Positions 8,638-18,401 of a stretch of DNA of 64,000 nt are shown here, one piece after another. The first letter of the stretch is position 1; each line of letters starts with the position of its first letter. A program made the translations under genes and the position numbers. Source of the DNA: Termitinema primitia_B (lineage in GTDB: Bacteria > Spirochaetota > Spirochaetia > Treponematales > Breznakiellaceae). Under the pieces are notes generated by a model. It worked only from the letters and a program-made list of their open reading frames with translations. It made no database searches and was not told the origin of the DNA. The DNA lies in NCBI RefSeq assembly GCF_046533075.1, contig NZ_JAJQRB010000046.1, forward strand, positions 1-64,000, in the 5' to 3' direction.

Positions 8638-8984
8638 GTATTACCGCTTATTCCAAGAAGTATTACACCTATCATTATCATGGCAACACCGGTAATTTTT
8701 AACGAAGTAATCTGCTCTTGAAAGATTAAAGAGCCCAATATCAATGAAAAAACATAACTAGTGCTGTTTATCGGCTGCAAAACAGAAAGATCACCGTACC
8801 GGTATGCAAAAATCATTGCAAGGGCGCCGATTCCAAAAATAAAAAAACCGCCAATAATATGAATCAAACTAAAATTCGGCATGAGTTTCCAAATAAGCTG
8901 ACCAGTACAGAGACAAATTGAACAGAAAAGCATCAAAACTATGCCTTTCCATCTATTTTTAGGTGAATTAATCTGTTTACTCAT
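8634..8984 (-). CDS. Small EmrE/ArnE-like membrane transporter subunit
   Basis: Reading from the ATG at 8984 gives 116 residues with four membrane helices, of the DMT/SMR type. The helix near YGDLSVLQPINSTSYVFSLILG resembles ArnE/EmrE proteins. A longer frame to 9095 exists, but the 8984 ATG overlaps the stop codon of the upstream barrel gene (ATGAGTAA), and the protein from there starts with a charged stretch before the first helix, as in the family. It is paired with the 108-residue gene that follows. Probably one half of a heterodimeric flippase; substrate unknown. Confidence 0.72.
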   Translation of the reverse strand: MSKQINSPKNRWKGIVLMLFCSICLCTGQLIWKLMPNFSLIHIIGGFFIFGIGALAMIFAYRYGDLSVLQPINSTSYVFSLILGSLIFQEQITSLKITGVAMIMIGVILLGISGNT

Positions 8985-10245
8985 AATGCCCGTACTTATA
9001 ATCACCACTGATGGTAACCAGGAATACCACCGCAAAGGGGCGGTTGTTTCTATCTGCGTTATTTCTGTAATAGGCAAGAGTGGAATTTTCATCAATCCTG
9101 CTGCCCAAAGCCATGGGAACCGCCAGGGAGATATTTACATGGGGTAAGGGATCAATGGTCAAGCCCGGAACCAGTTGGGCCGCGGCTTCGTTAACGCCGT
9201 AAAGCCACTGGGTAAAAAAGCGGAACCCCCACAGACCGCCGGGTTTATACACCACATTCATGGCAATATTAAGACCATTGATAAATGGGGAAATATATTC
9301 ATCCCGCAGATCCGTTCCCAGACGAAACCAGCCGGCGCCGTACTCACTGTTATAAAATAATTCTCCGTTTATCCGAAGCATTTCCCCGAAAATGTCCTGG
9401 TAAAACCCAAGATTGCCGGAAATTTTAAAGTCCTCCCAGGTTTCATGTTCGACGGAAGCCATGGCTTCGGCATAGAGTTCAGTATTTGCTATGGTGCTTT
9501 TAACCGAAATAAAACCCCGCAGGGGCATGGCCTTAAGGAAGAAAAGGCCCGCGTCTATATCCGCCCGGGGTAAAGCAATGTTGTATTTACCTCCGTATCC
9601 GATTTCCCGAAAGGCCGGAAGACTAGGATCTGCCCAAAACCCTTTACGGGTCAGGGCCAACAGCTGTATCCCTCCAATACCGATGGGTATATCAACTTTG
9701 GCGATATAGGGGTCCCCCCCCTTATTAGCGGGAACCCGGGATAACAGATTAGTAAAGGGATAATTAGGAGAAATGCCCCAGGTAAGGTCGTATTTCCCGG
9801 CGCGCATAAAAACTACATTATTAATATTATAATCAAAATAAAATTCCTCTACAGAAATACCGAAATCGGGAAAAGAAAAAGAAAACCTATTATAAACCCG
9901 CAAGGTTTCGGAAATCCGGAAGTCAAGCCCCAGTCCGGCGACCATATTCGTGCCGATGATATGAGAATACTCTTCATCCTCCGTATCCCAGTACCAGGGC
10001 GCTTCGGTCCAGCCGGGGGCAATGCCGCCGTAGAAAGAATAGGCGGCATCCAGGGAAAAACCCCTTTGCCGTATGCTGCTCGAAAGGATACTGTTGCCGG
10101 AAGATTCCTCCAACGTCTGCTCTTCCGGAGGGTCGTCAAAAAGGGAATCCAGGTCGGCGTCTAATAGATCCGTTGTTTCGGCAAAAAGGGATACAGCGAC
10201 CAGCAATAAGAAAACTAATAACAGAAATACGCGGAGAGGGTTCAC
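8977..10245 (-). CDS. Predicted outer-membrane beta-barrel protein
   Basis: A 422-residue exported protein. Residues 1-22 are a signal peptide (a run of Leu and Val ending SLFAET). An acidic, low-complexity stretch follows (DLLDADLDSLFDDPPEE), then many alternating, aromatic-rich strands such as LRVYNRFSFSFPDFG and LWGFRFFTQWLYG, typical of outer-membrane barrels. It is the last gene of the MacB/Lol-like module and overlaps the LolA-like gene by 4 nt. No specific family is recognised with confidence. A role as an outer-membrane partner or cargo of the module's ABC transporter is inferred from position. Confidence 0.7.
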   Translation of the reverse strand: MNPLRVFLLLVFLLLVAVSLFAETTDLLDADLDSLFDDPPEEQTLEESSGNSILSSSIRQRGFSLDAAYSFYGGIAPGWTEAPWYWDTEDEEYSHIIGTNMVAGLGLDFRISETLRVYNRFSFSFPDFGISVEEFYFDYNINNVVFMRAGKYDLTWGISPNYPFTNLLSRVPANKGGDPYIAKVDIPIGIGGIQLLALTRKGFWADPSLPAFREIGYGGKYNIALPRADIDAGLFFLKAMPLRGFISVKSTIANTELYAEAMASVEHETWEDFKISGNLGFYQDIFGEMLRINGELFYNSEYGAGWFRLGTDLRDEYISPFINGLNIAMNVVYKPGGLWGFRFFTQWLYGVNEAAAQLVPGLTIDPLPHVNISLAVPMALGSRIDENSTLAYYRNNADRNNRPFAVVFLVTISGDYKYGHYE

Positions 10246-11006
10246 CGGTTAACCGTCTCCAAAAAGGTCTTGGAAAATACCGAGTCGGCTACCGCCTCAA
10301 AGGAGGGTTTGTTAATAGTGAACTGGGTTTTTTCGTTTACAAATTTACCATCAATCACAGCGCCCTTTAATTCTTCAACAAAAAGCATCCTTTTGGGTAC
10401 AAAGCGGTTTCCAATTTGGTAATAATCCGGAATGGCGGAGCTGCGCAGGAGCTGTCCGGAAAGGCTGTAATCTTCGGTCTTTCGTACCAGACCGTCTTCG
10501 CTGATCCAGATTTTCATCTTTGGATAGGTAACTTCATTGGTCAGCGCTTCCAGGTTTAAAACCCTGCATCTGAAACGGCCAAGGGCTGCGTCCTCCCCTC
10601 CGGTAATCCGGTAATCCTCCGCTAGGGTAGACCGGGTAAAGTCAGAATTCCTGGCATTGGTGTTCTGGAAACGTTCGGTACTATTGGTACTATTGAACCG
10701 GCGGCTTTCGGGATCGTAAAACCAGAGGGTCTTATCCTGTTTAAGGTAGCCCTGCCCCCGGCTTATGGCGGGCTGGAGGATCACGATAACATAGGTTTCC
10801 CGGGAATCCCTGCGGAATATCCCAGCCACGGTGGTAGACCGGCTTTGCCCAGGCCGGTCTTGGACTATGGTATATTCCGCAGAAAAATCCATATTATAAT
10901 AACTAACCAAACTGTCCGCCTGACGCAGGAGTTCTTGATCCGTAAGAGCCCAAAGGCCGTAAGAACAGAGGTATACCAGGAAAATGCTTAAAATAGATTT
11001 TTTCAT
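10242..11006 (-). CDS. LolA-like outer-membrane lipoprotein-sorting protein
   Basis: A 254-residue periplasmic protein with a signal peptide (residues 1-20, ending YGLWAL). The body matches the LolA-like family annotated as outer-membrane lipoprotein-sorting protein: LLRQADSL, YTIVQDRPGQ, a GYLKQDKTLWFYDPESRRF motif and a final PKRMLFVEELKGAVI. LolA folds carry a lipid moiety in a half-barrel across the periplasm. It overlaps by 4 nt both the permease gene before it and the barrel gene after it, so transporter, carrier and outer-membrane protein form one set, an arrangement that points to lipid or lipoprotein transfer across the envelope. Confidence 0.82.
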   Translation of the reverse strand: MKKSILSIFLVYLCSYGLWALTDQELLRQADSLVSYYNMDFSAEYTIVQDRPGQSRSTTVAGIFRRDSRETYVIVILQPAISRGQGYLKQDKTLWFYDPESRRFNSTNSTERFQNTNARNSDFTRSTLAEDYRITGGEDAALGRFRCRVLNLEALTNEVTYPKMKIWISEDGLVRKTEDYSLSGQLLRSSAIPDYYQIGNRFVPKRMLFVEELKGAVIDGKFVNEKTQFTINKPSFEAVADSVFSKTFLETVNR

Positions 11007-12313
11007 ATTGCCTCCCCGGATAGCAAAACCGGCAGAGGCGCCCGGGATGAACGGAATACCGGCAAAATTGACGCTATAATGAGCATACAGAATACGGCGC
11101 CAAGGTTAACCAGCATGGTCTTTGGGAGGAACAGGGCGGTAAGTCTGCCATCCTTCATAAATATCTCAAAACTGTGAATCCAGGTGAAAGATATAAATGA
11201 AACCCCCCAAACAAAAAAGCGTACAAAAATAAAACCCGCAATAATTGAAATGATTCCCAAAAATACTGTCTCCATCAATAAAATATACCCAACATCTCCT
11301 TCATAAAAACCAATAGCCCGAAGGGTCCCAATCTCCCGGGTACGCTCATGAAGGATGAGACGGTAGGTAACCGATGCGCTCACCAGAATAATAAGAAGCA
11401 TCATCCCGTAAAGAAAATAACTTAGGATGTTTATGGCATCAAGAAGTTCTGCAACCTCAGAAAGGTACACCGGAATGGTAAGAACAAAAACCTTAACCCC
11501 TTCCCAGGTTCCATCCAGTTCCCGGCTCAATTCATCCCGGTCATGAACTATGGGGGCGGTGTTGATATGTCTTTCCAGTTCTTCCGTAAGAGCGATTCTC
11601 TTTTTCTCCACTGCTACACGGTTATCCAGAAAGAAACCTATGGTAGAACAATCCTCTTCCTCAAAGCCGATAAGGTCATTCAAAGCCCGGCGGGATATAT
11701 AGGCTTTATAATACCCAAAAATAGTTGTATCTTCAATAATACCCGCCACAATAAACACGGCGGTATTTTTTTGGCCTGTTTTGGTTTCCCCTTCCAGAAT
11801 CAGGCTATCTCCTATCCGGGCCTGGAATTTTTGGGCCACCGGAGAAGAGAGCAGAATACTATCATCCCCTTCTATAGGTCCCCGGGGAGGCTCCATATAG
11901 TTAAGGCGGCTAAAGTAGTCCGCTTCAATCTCCCAGTCGACGCCGATAAGGTACTTATGTAATACCGCCGCTCCATTGTAATAAAGTATCCCCTTATCAA
12001 TAAGGTTGGTCCGTTTTACCACACGTTCAGGATTAAGACCCGATAATTCGGCGCTCTCTGTCACGGCGGCTATTTCCTCCTGGTTCATATGCAATTCCCG
12101 CCGGAAATCACGATCGTAACCCACGGCGGTGATATCACCGGCATAATGGGATTGGGCGGAAAGATACACATTCTCGGACATTCCATCCTTGACAGAGGTA
12201 ATAAGAGTGATAATAGAAAAACAGAAAGCAAGGGCAAGGAAGAGGAAGAAGTATCGGCGACGGTATCGGAATAGGTAGCGCAAGGCCATTTGGAGGAGAA
12301 GGAAAAACTTCAT
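11003..12313 (-). CDS. ABC transporter permease, FtsX/MacB/LolE type
   Basis: A 436-residue permease with one N-terminal membrane helix (about residues 20-38), a large periplasmic domain, and three C-terminal helices (from about residue 290), the MacB/LolCE topology. The segment YRLILHERTREIGTLRAIGFYEGDVG is the FtsX-family coupling region. Two nt separate it from the preceding permease gene, and the products probably form a LolC/LolE-like heterodimer with the ATPase encoded first. Confidence 0.88.
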   Translation of the reverse strand: MKFFLLLQMALRYLFRYRRRYFFLFLALAFCFSIITLITSVKDGMSENVYLSAQSHYAGDITAVGYDRDFRRELHMNQEEIAAVTESAELSGLNPERVVKRTNLIDKGILYYNGAAVLHKYLIGVDWEIEADYFSRLNYMEPPRGPIEGDDSILLSSPVAQKFQARIGDSLILEGETKTGQKNTAVFIVAGIIEDTTIFGYYKAYISRRALNDLIGFEEEDCSTIGFFLDNRVAVEKKRIALTEELERHINTAPIVHDRDELSRELDGTWEGVKVFVLTIPVYLSEVAELLDAINILSYFLYGMMLLIILVSASVTYRLILHERTREIGTLRAIGFYEGDVGYILLMETVFLGIISIIAGFIFVRFFVWGVSFISFTWIHSFEIFMKDGRLTALFLPKTMLVNLGAVFCMLIIASILPVFRSSRAPLPVLLSGEAI

Positions 12314-12315
12314 GC

Positions 12316-13767
12316 TCAGCCCTGACGAATGGCAGCTATGGGTTCTATGCGGACTGCGGTTTCCACAGGGTAGAGGGATGCCGCCATGCCCAGAATAACC
12401 GCAACAGCAAGGGACACTGCAGCTACGGAGGGGACAAATTCCACGATCAACGCCCGGCCGCCCATGAGAGAAGCGATAAGACTATTAGGAATAACAATGC
12501 CAGCTTTATTTATCAGGGAAAAAACGAAAAGGCCCCCAAGTACTCCGGCAAGTCCACCCAAACAGGCCAAAATGCAGTTTTCCCCCAGTATTAAAAAGCG
12601 GATATATCCATCGGAAGCGCCGATGGCCCGGAGGGCGCCTATTTCCCGGGTACGGCGGAAAACTGAAATAAGGAGGAGGTTAATTACCACCATTACCCCT
12701 GCGATACCCACCAGTATTACTCCGCTGTTAAACAGCGCACTAAGCAAGAGCAAGGTCATGGCGGACATTCCCGCAGCGGTCCGCCAGCCCACCGCCGTAA
12801 CCCCGTAGGGGGTGAGCTTTTTATTAAAGGACGTGATAAAATGCATAGGGGAAATCCCTTTTTCAAGCCTGAGGATTATAAAATTCCAGTCACCCCCGAC
12901 AGCAGCAACAGTATCCGTAACGATGTCCTCTTTTAAATAATTCTCCAGGTAGTCCACAGAAAAAACCCCTTCATCGGAGCTTTCAAGGGAACCGGCAAAA
13001 AGGTCATCACCAAAAAGATCACCGGGATCAAGATCAAGCAGCGCCAAGGCATCTTCCCCCGCTTCTGCATCGGAAGTAGCTACCTGTATTGAAGAAAGTA
13101 CCCGGACCGTCTGGGGATCCATCAGCACCACCTCGTTCATTGACTGTCCGGGATTACGGTAACGGTAAATACCGGTTAGAGGGAGCTCCCGGATCTTAAA
13201 CCCCGTCTCTCCGCCGGAAGTCATAAGAATGGGCATACCGATTTCAAGCCGGTTGCCGGTACGTTTTTCCAGGCGTTCCGCCCGATCCGCAGTAATCATG
13301 ACGCCGTATTCACCTTCCTCAAGCAGGCGGCCTTCCTCTAGGACAATGCCCGGGAAAAGTGAGAAATAAGCGGCGGCGTCTATGCCAAAAACCAGAACCG
13401 GCTCCTGAATGTCCAGAATTTCCATATATGCGGAACACACTACCTGGCCGGCGATCCCAACAACTCCCGGTTCTGCGGTCGCAATATCCATCACCGCATT
13501 ATAAGCGGGAATAACCGGGATGGTAAAATAGCTGTCTATAATGGGAGTATTTGCGCCAAAGAGTCCCATACTCACCTGGTCTGTTTTCTGAATAAGCACA
13601 TCACCGGTAAAATTTTCAGTATAGGCATTCCGCAACTCCCTGTCGGTTCTGCCAATAAGACTGTTACCGGTAAAAAAAACAAAGGTAATAGATGCCACAA
13701 GCAGTAGAATGATTAGGCTGCTTTTTTTATTTCTGATAATGTTTTTTAGTATTATAAGACAAATCAT
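12316..13767 (-). CDS. ABC transporter permease, FtsX/MacB/LolC type
   Basis: From the ATG at 13767, which overlaps the stop of the ATPase gene (ATGA), the protein has 483 residues. It shows one N-terminal helix, a periplasmic domain of about 300 residues, and three C-terminal helices. FRRTREIGALRAIGASDG is the family's coupling segment and GGLAGVLGGLFVF lies in the last helices. A longer frame starts at 13830 but would lie inside the ATPase gene and add unlikely residues. An acidic insert (DLDPGDLFGDD and neighbours) in the periplasmic domain is unusual. It pairs with the next permease. Confidence 0.88.
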   Translation of the reverse strand: MICLIILKNIIRNKKSSLIILLLVASITFVFFTGNSLIGRTDRELRNAYTENFTGDVLIQKTDQVSMGLFGANTPIIDSYFTIPVIPAYNAVMDIATAEPGVVGIAGQVVCSAYMEILDIQEPVLVFGIDAAAYFSLFPGIVLEEGRLLEEGEYGVMITADRAERLEKRTGNRLEIGMPILMTSGGETGFKIRELPLTGIYRYRNPGQSMNEVVLMDPQTVRVLSSIQVATSDAEAGEDALALLDLDPGDLFGDDLFAGSLESSDEGVFSVDYLENYLKEDIVTDTVAAVGGDWNFIILRLEKGISPMHFITSFNKKLTPYGVTAVGWRTAAGMSAMTLLLLSALFNSGVILVGIAGVMVVINLLLISVFRRTREIGALRAIGASDGYIRFLILGENCILACLGGLAGVLGGLFVFSLINKAGIVIPNSLIASLMGGRALIVEFVPSVAAVSLAVAVILGMAASLYPVETAVRIEPIAAIRQG

Positions 13768-14447
13768 TTCCGCCGCTCCGACTCCACAAGGCCGTCCCGG
13801 AGAAATATAATATGATCCGCCATTTCCCAAATATCAGGATCGTGGGTGGAGAATATAAAAGTGGTACCCTCATCCCGGTTAATTTTTTTCATCAGTGATA
13901 AAATCCGTTCCCCATTGGCGGTATCGAGATTTGCGGTAGGTTCATCGGCAATTACTATCTTAGGCTTTGCAACCAGGGCTCGTGCAACAGCTACCCGCTG
14001 CTGCTGCCCACCGGAAAGTTCCGCCGGCTTGTGGTTCCGCCGGTCCGCAAGACCAACCTCTTCCAAAAGATATTCCGCCCGCTGCCGCCGCGCCGCTTTA
14101 CCACCTCCCTTTTTCGCTATTATCAGGGGTAGTTCCACATTTTCCAAAACACTTAAAACCGGCAAAAGATTAAAGGACTGGAACACAAAGCCTATCAAGT
14201 CCCGGCGCATTCGAGCCAGTTCCCGGCGGCCCAGTCCTCCGGTTTCCCGGTTTTCAATGAGGACACTACCACGGGTAGGCTGGTCAATGAGGCCGACAAT
14301 GTTCATCATGGTAGTTTTACCGGATCCGGATGGCCCCGCAATAGCAATAAAGTCACCACCGGAAAGTTCCAGGTTTATTCCCCTGAGGGCATCAACTTGT
14401 ACTTTGCCCATGGGGTAGGTTTTCCAGAGATTCTTAATGGTTATCAT
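13764..14447 (-). CDS. ABC transporter ATP-binding protein, LolD/MacB type
   Basis: From the ATG at 14447 the protein has 227 residues, the usual LolD length. Walker A is GPSGSGKTT, the Q loop lies in GFVFQSFNLLP, the signature is LSGGQQQRVAVARAL, and Walker B is IVIADEPTANLD. These are textbook MacB/LolD/FtsE-class features. The longer frame to 14537 starts within the glycosyltransferase gene and lacks a site. It overlaps that gene by 14 nt, so the Lol-like module is transcribed on from the glycan genes although its base composition is visibly GC-richer. Confidence 0.9.
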   Translation of the reverse strand: MITIKNLWKTYPMGKVQVDALRGINLELSGGDFIAIAGPSGSGKTTMMNIVGLIDQPTRGSVLIENRETGGLGRRELARMRRDLIGFVFQSFNLLPVLSVLENVELPLIIAKKGGGKAARRQRAEYLLEEVGLADRRNHKPAELSGGQQQRVAVARALVAKPKIVIADEPTANLDTANGERILSLMKKINRDEGTTFIFSTHDPDIWEMADHIIFLRDGLVESERRK

Positions 14448-15522
14448 AGGTCTGATACAATTCTTCATATTTTGATGCAATAATACTCCACCTATATCTA
14501 TTATCAGCAATAAGTTCCATTTTTTCCCCAATATCATTTAATTTTTTTTCATTAAGCTGTAATAAATAATTATATAATTCTTCCGCGCTCGACCAATATA
14601 TACATTGATTTTCTGTAGTATACCTATTATAGATACAATCAAAGGCTAATATGGGAAGTCCAAAATACATAGCCTCAACAAGAGAAGGATTTGTCCCCCC
14701 TCGAGAATGTCCATGGACATTTAGAAAAGCTCTCGTTCGCAAGAAACCGATGTCTTTATAATCGTATATTTGGTCCAACAAATAGATATGACTAAATTTA
14801 GAGTATCTCTCTATAAGGCTTAATCCGTATTTACTATTTTTCCAATTCCCTACTATAACGAGCTCTATGCTTTTTTGCCTTGCAAAGGCCTCTAAAATCA
14901 AGTGTATATTATTTTCAGGTTCAATTCTATATATACCAATTGCATATTTTTTTTTATTAAATGGATATTTCTTATTGAATAATTCATTATCGCATCCAAT
15001 TTTTTGTATGTGGTCAGCTCCGTATTCTATTAGTATAGCAACCTTATTATAAGTTTCTTTAACATAATCTATAATCCCTTTATTATCCCCAATTATTATA
15101 TCTGAATATTTAATAGCCATCTCTTCAGATAAATGTAAATAAAATTGAACAAGTACATTCCATTTGCTTCGTTTCCACTCTATTCCATCTATGTTGGTGA
15201 TTATTATGCCATGATATAATAATTTAATTATCGGAAAAAAAATAGCACCTGAAATCCCAAGAACAAGCATTATATTAGTATTTAGGGATTGCAACATTGC
15301 AATAATATCATATATTATGCTTGATATCCCATTTGGCTTTAAATTGATATATTTTAATTTAGCGTTTAAATACTCCTCTTTTTTTATGGTATATATTTTT
15401 GAAGAGCAAAAGATCGTATATTTATTACTGCTTGATTGAAATTTTGCAAGATTTTCAGCGAGCGTTTCAAAACCACCATATTTTGATGGAACACCGGCCG
15501 TACCAATAATTGATACATTCAT
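14434..15522 (-). CDS. Glycosyltransferase, GT4 type with DUF1972-like N-terminus
   Basis: A 362-residue glycosyltransferase. The N-terminus (IIGTAGVPSKYGGFETLAE) is the DUF1972 signature found in rhamnosyltransferase-like proteins, and the C-terminal half holds GTNPSLVEAMYFGLPILAFD, the donor-binding EX7E-type motif of the GT-B fold GT4 family. It is AT-rich like the neighbouring glycan genes and overlaps the preceding methyltransferase gene by 4 nt. In a locus with a full dTDP-rhamnose pathway it may well add rhamnose, but donor and acceptor are not shown by sequence. Confidence 0.87.
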   Translation of the reverse strand: MNVSIIGTAGVPSKYGGFETLAENLAKFQSSSNKYTIFCSSKIYTIKKEEYLNAKLKYINLKPNGISSIIYDIIAMLQSLNTNIMLVLGISGAIFFPIIKLLYHGIIITNIDGIEWKRSKWNVLVQFYLHLSEEMAIKYSDIIIGDNKGIIDYVKETYNKVAILIEYGADHIQKIGCDNELFNKKYPFNKKKYAIGIYRIEPENNIHLILEAFARQKSIELVIVGNWKNSKYGLSLIERYSKFSHIYLLDQIYDYKDIGFLRTRAFLNVHGHSRGGTNPSLVEAMYFGLPILAFDCIYNRYTTENQCIYWSSAEELYNYLLQLNEKKLNDIGEKMELIADNRYRWSIIASKYEELYQTYDNH

Positions 15523-16508
15523 TCCTTAATGAATTTAGCCTTAATAGATTGTAATAGCTTAAATATATCTCTTAAGGGTTTTGTAATTCTGAACGATCTT
15601 GAAGACAATAGTGAGTCTATCGTATTTTGTAACATTTTTTTCTCTAGTGCAAATTGAGCTATCATAGAACCTGATAAATAATTCGTATTCTTCCTTAAAA
15701 TATTGATAATATTATCCTGCATAGTGGAAATTTGAGTGCCCGATAAAATTACATTATGACTAGCCTGTAATACAACATTAAATTCTAATGTATTTATTTC
15801 AGTACCCCAAAAATCCGATACTTGAAATGGAAATAATGAAAAGCTAGTCATATAATATAATAATAGCAAAAATGATTCCGGGGTGAAAACATTGTAATGA
15901 ACGTCCATATATTCGCCCGCCCGCGCTTTTTCATATAGATGAATAGCATCATTAACGTACTCGGTTCCACGAAGCCTAAGTTCCTCGAAATTATCAGGGT
16001 TATTCCACCAAAATACATCATCATTTTTTGTCGAACTACAGACATGATCAAGCACTGCAATTGGATTATTGGAAATATGATTCTTATAAATATCATAACA
16101 TTCCGAAAATGACGTTGGATTACGATAATGATCGAAACAATATCTTTTATCCGGTATTGTTAAGCACAATTTTCCATCCGGATTTAATATCTTAACGATA
16201 TCTTGAAAAAATAAAATCAATTGCGGTATATGTTCTATAACATGGCTCATAACTACATAATCAAATTTTTCAACATCCAATAAACTTTTGGAATAAGATT
16301 CTTCTTTTATAATAAAATCAATATCGACTATTTTCTCCTTGTCTACAACCGTTTCGTTTTTATAGAATTCTTTTAATTCATCTTTTGAACGAATATCCGC
16401 ATAAAACACATTATTGATTCCATTTTTAGCTATCATTGGTGTCGTTAATGGGCCAATTTCGAGTATACGTTTATTTTTATCAATAGTCTCTAAATAAGGG
16501 CGAAGCAC
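15519..16508 (-). CDS. Class I SAM-dependent methyltransferase with glycan-type tail
   Basis: A 329-residue protein. Motif I reads ILEIGPLTTP (about residues 15-25); FDYVVMSHVIEHIPQ is the motif of Methyltransf_11/23 proteins, followed by LNPDGKLCLTIPDKRYCFDHY. The C-terminus ends in a predicted amphipathic segment with SRSFRITKPLRDIFK, a tail shared by many O-antigen assembly enzymes and thought to hold them at the membrane. It probably methylates a sugar of the glycan, possibly as a chain terminator. The acceptor is unknown. Confidence 0.82.
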   Translation of the reverse strand: MLRPYLETIDKNKRILEIGPLTTPMIAKNGINNVFYADIRSKDELKEFYKNETVVDKEKIVDIDFIIKEESYSKSLLDVEKFDYVVMSHVIEHIPQLILFFQDIVKILNPDGKLCLTIPDKRYCFDHYRNPTSFSECYDIYKNHISNNPIAVLDHVCSSTKNDDVFWWNNPDNFEELRLRGTEYVNDAIHLYEKARAGEYMDVHYNVFTPESFLLLLYYMTSFSLFPFQVSDFWGTEINTLEFNVVLQASHNVILSGTQISTMQDNIINILRKNTNYLSGSMIAQFALEKKMLQNTIDSLLSSRSFRITKPLRDIFKLLQSIKAKFIKE

Positions 16509-16581
16509 AAATGTTTTCCTTTTGAAGTTTTATTGAATTTTCAGCAAATACGCTAAATCCCTTCACATATAACTATTTTGA

Positions 16582-18351
16582 TTAAAAGATATTCTTAAGA
16601 CGCAGCAGTATTCTATTTAATGTAATACATATACCATGCTGTCTTAATGAAAATACTACACTCTTAAGGGGTGAGAATAGGTTAAACAAGCGGTAAACCC
16701 TGCTATTCATTAAACCATTAAGCAAAATATTATCTTCAAAGTAACTAATATCCCTGGACTCGGACGCCATTATCCGGTAATCAAATCCTTCATTCCAGGC
16801 TATATAAACAAGCATACGCTCTAAACAGTGAAGTATAGTTCCATCCATTATCGGTTCAGCGGGAACATCCTGGGCTTTTAATTGCAGTTCAAACAACGGC
16901 TTTAAGGCGTTAGGTCTATACCAAAACATTGTACCACAGGGCATTATCGCGGTCAAAAGTGCTTTAAAATCCAGCTCTTTCCTGCAGCCCATCTTTATCC
17001 ATAGCTGCTCCATTATTTTCTGCATCCTTCTTTCCCGAGAAAAATGTAGGGGGCTAAATATATGAAAATAAAAAGGGATCTCCGGAATAATAATACCAAT
17101 CTTGTCATTGACATTAAATGTTTTAATTATTTCATCTGTTGGCTTTATCAATAAATTAAATATCTCTTTTTGCCAGCTTAAACCCGTCCAGGCTTCTGAA
17201 GTAGAAGATTTCTTTGTATGAAAATGCCCTACAATATCAAATTCCCTCAGTTTTTCTTCAATTGATAACCAGGGGATAATATCACGTCCCCTGTTTTCAA
17301 TATTAATTATTTCTATTAGACTCCTACCGGAAATATGTCCGATAAGATAGCTTTTTATTTTTTCCTTTTTCTCCAATGTATCGGTAGTTATAAATAAAGA
17401 AAATCGAATTTTAAGCCCATCTAAAAGAGTTATATATTGCTTAAAAACATCTATAAAATAAACATGTAAATGTATCGCTATCTTTTGCGGCACATTTACA
17501 CTATCACCGCTCAACCGTGCTGCAATTAATTTATTATTAATACTAAGCGAAACATTTGGATTATATATTTTAAAAACATGATCATCAATAAGTGAAACCG
17601 GATAATCCGTTTTCTCATTCACAAGTTCTTTAATATATTTAGGATTGGGAAATTTAATAAATGATTTTACTTTAATGAATGGGACATCATTAGCTAAACA
17701 CAGATCCGGGTACCATGTAGATAAATCAGAATGATACATAATACCTGATTGCTTTAAAGTATTGTAAAGAACAGTATAATTAAACCCTGCTCTTTGAAGA
17801 ATTAAGGTTAACTGGGTTTCATATTTTCTGATTACTTTCTCAACATTTATTTCATATTGTACATTCTGCCAAAATTTTCTAAATATTTCCGATTTAACCA
17901 CTCTATTACTTAAACAAATAAAATAACTTTGAATATGTTCGGGTATAGGTCCGTGCGTACCCGGCATCCCATGACTCGAAGCCGGAAAAACAGTAAGGCC
18001 CCAAAAATCAGGATCCCGGTTTTCCATTGTTTGATATATTGGTTCCATATCAAACAATGGCCCAAAACAGGTATCGTTCATCAGGGTAAGATTGTCGTAC
18101 TGTTCTAATACACCCCAAGTCTCCTGACATATCCCGTCTTTCCAAGCCCCAAAATCAAATCCCTTATTCTCGCGTACTATAATAGTATTACAGATGATCC
18201 TAAGGTTTTCTTCGTATGCTTCTGAAATTGGACTATTTGAAATAAAAACAATACGGCTATATATATGTTTTATATGTTCTAAAAGATATATAACATAATC
18301 TGCAGGGTTATTATATTTATTATAATGGACAAATAACAATATTCGTTTCAT
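16582..18351 (-). CDS. Rhamnan synthesis protein F-like glycosyltransferase (copy 2)
   Basis: A 589-residue RgpF-like protein. It begins RILLFVHYNKYNNPADYVIYLLEHIK and contains RENKGFDFGAWKDG, the hallmark of rhamnan synthesis protein F, then LMNDTCFGPLF. A second half repeats the logic with IAIHLHVYFIDVFKQY and ENRGRDIIPWLS and ends with MPCGTMFWYRP. It is clearly paralogous to the 590-residue gene at 23580-25352. In streptococci RgpF extends rhamnan chains. Together with rfbABCD this indicates a rhamnose-rich polysaccharide. Both halves look like separate transferase-like modules. Confidence 0.87.
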   Translation of the reverse strand: MKRILLFVHYNKYNNPADYVIYLLEHIKHIYSRIVFISNSPISEAYEENLRIICNTIIVRENKGFDFGAWKDGICQETWGVLEQYDNLTLMNDTCFGPLFDMEPIYQTMENRDPDFWGLTVFPASSHGMPGTHGPIPEHIQSYFICLSNRVVKSEIFRKFWQNVQYEINVEKVIRKYETQLTLILQRAGFNYTVLYNTLKQSGIMYHSDLSTWYPDLCLANDVPFIKVKSFIKFPNPKYIKELVNEKTDYPVSLIDDHVFKIYNPNVSLSINNKLIAARLSGDSVNVPQKIAIHLHVYFIDVFKQYITLLDGLKIRFSLFITTDTLEKKEKIKSYLIGHISGRSLIEIINIENRGRDIIPWLSIEEKLREFDIVGHFHTKKSSTSEAWTGLSWQKEIFNLLIKPTDEIIKTFNVNDKIGIIIPEIPFYFHIFSPLHFSRERRMQKIMEQLWIKMGCRKELDFKALLTAIMPCGTMFWYRPNALKPLFELQLKAQDVPAEPIMDGTILHCLERMLVYIAWNEGFDYRIMASESRDISYFEDNILLNGLMNSRVYRLFNLFSPLKSVVFSLRQHGICITLNRILLRLKNIF

Positions 18352-18401
18352 AAGCTGTTGTCTTCATTATACCGCGTTAAAATATTCAACAATACCCCAT
18401 T

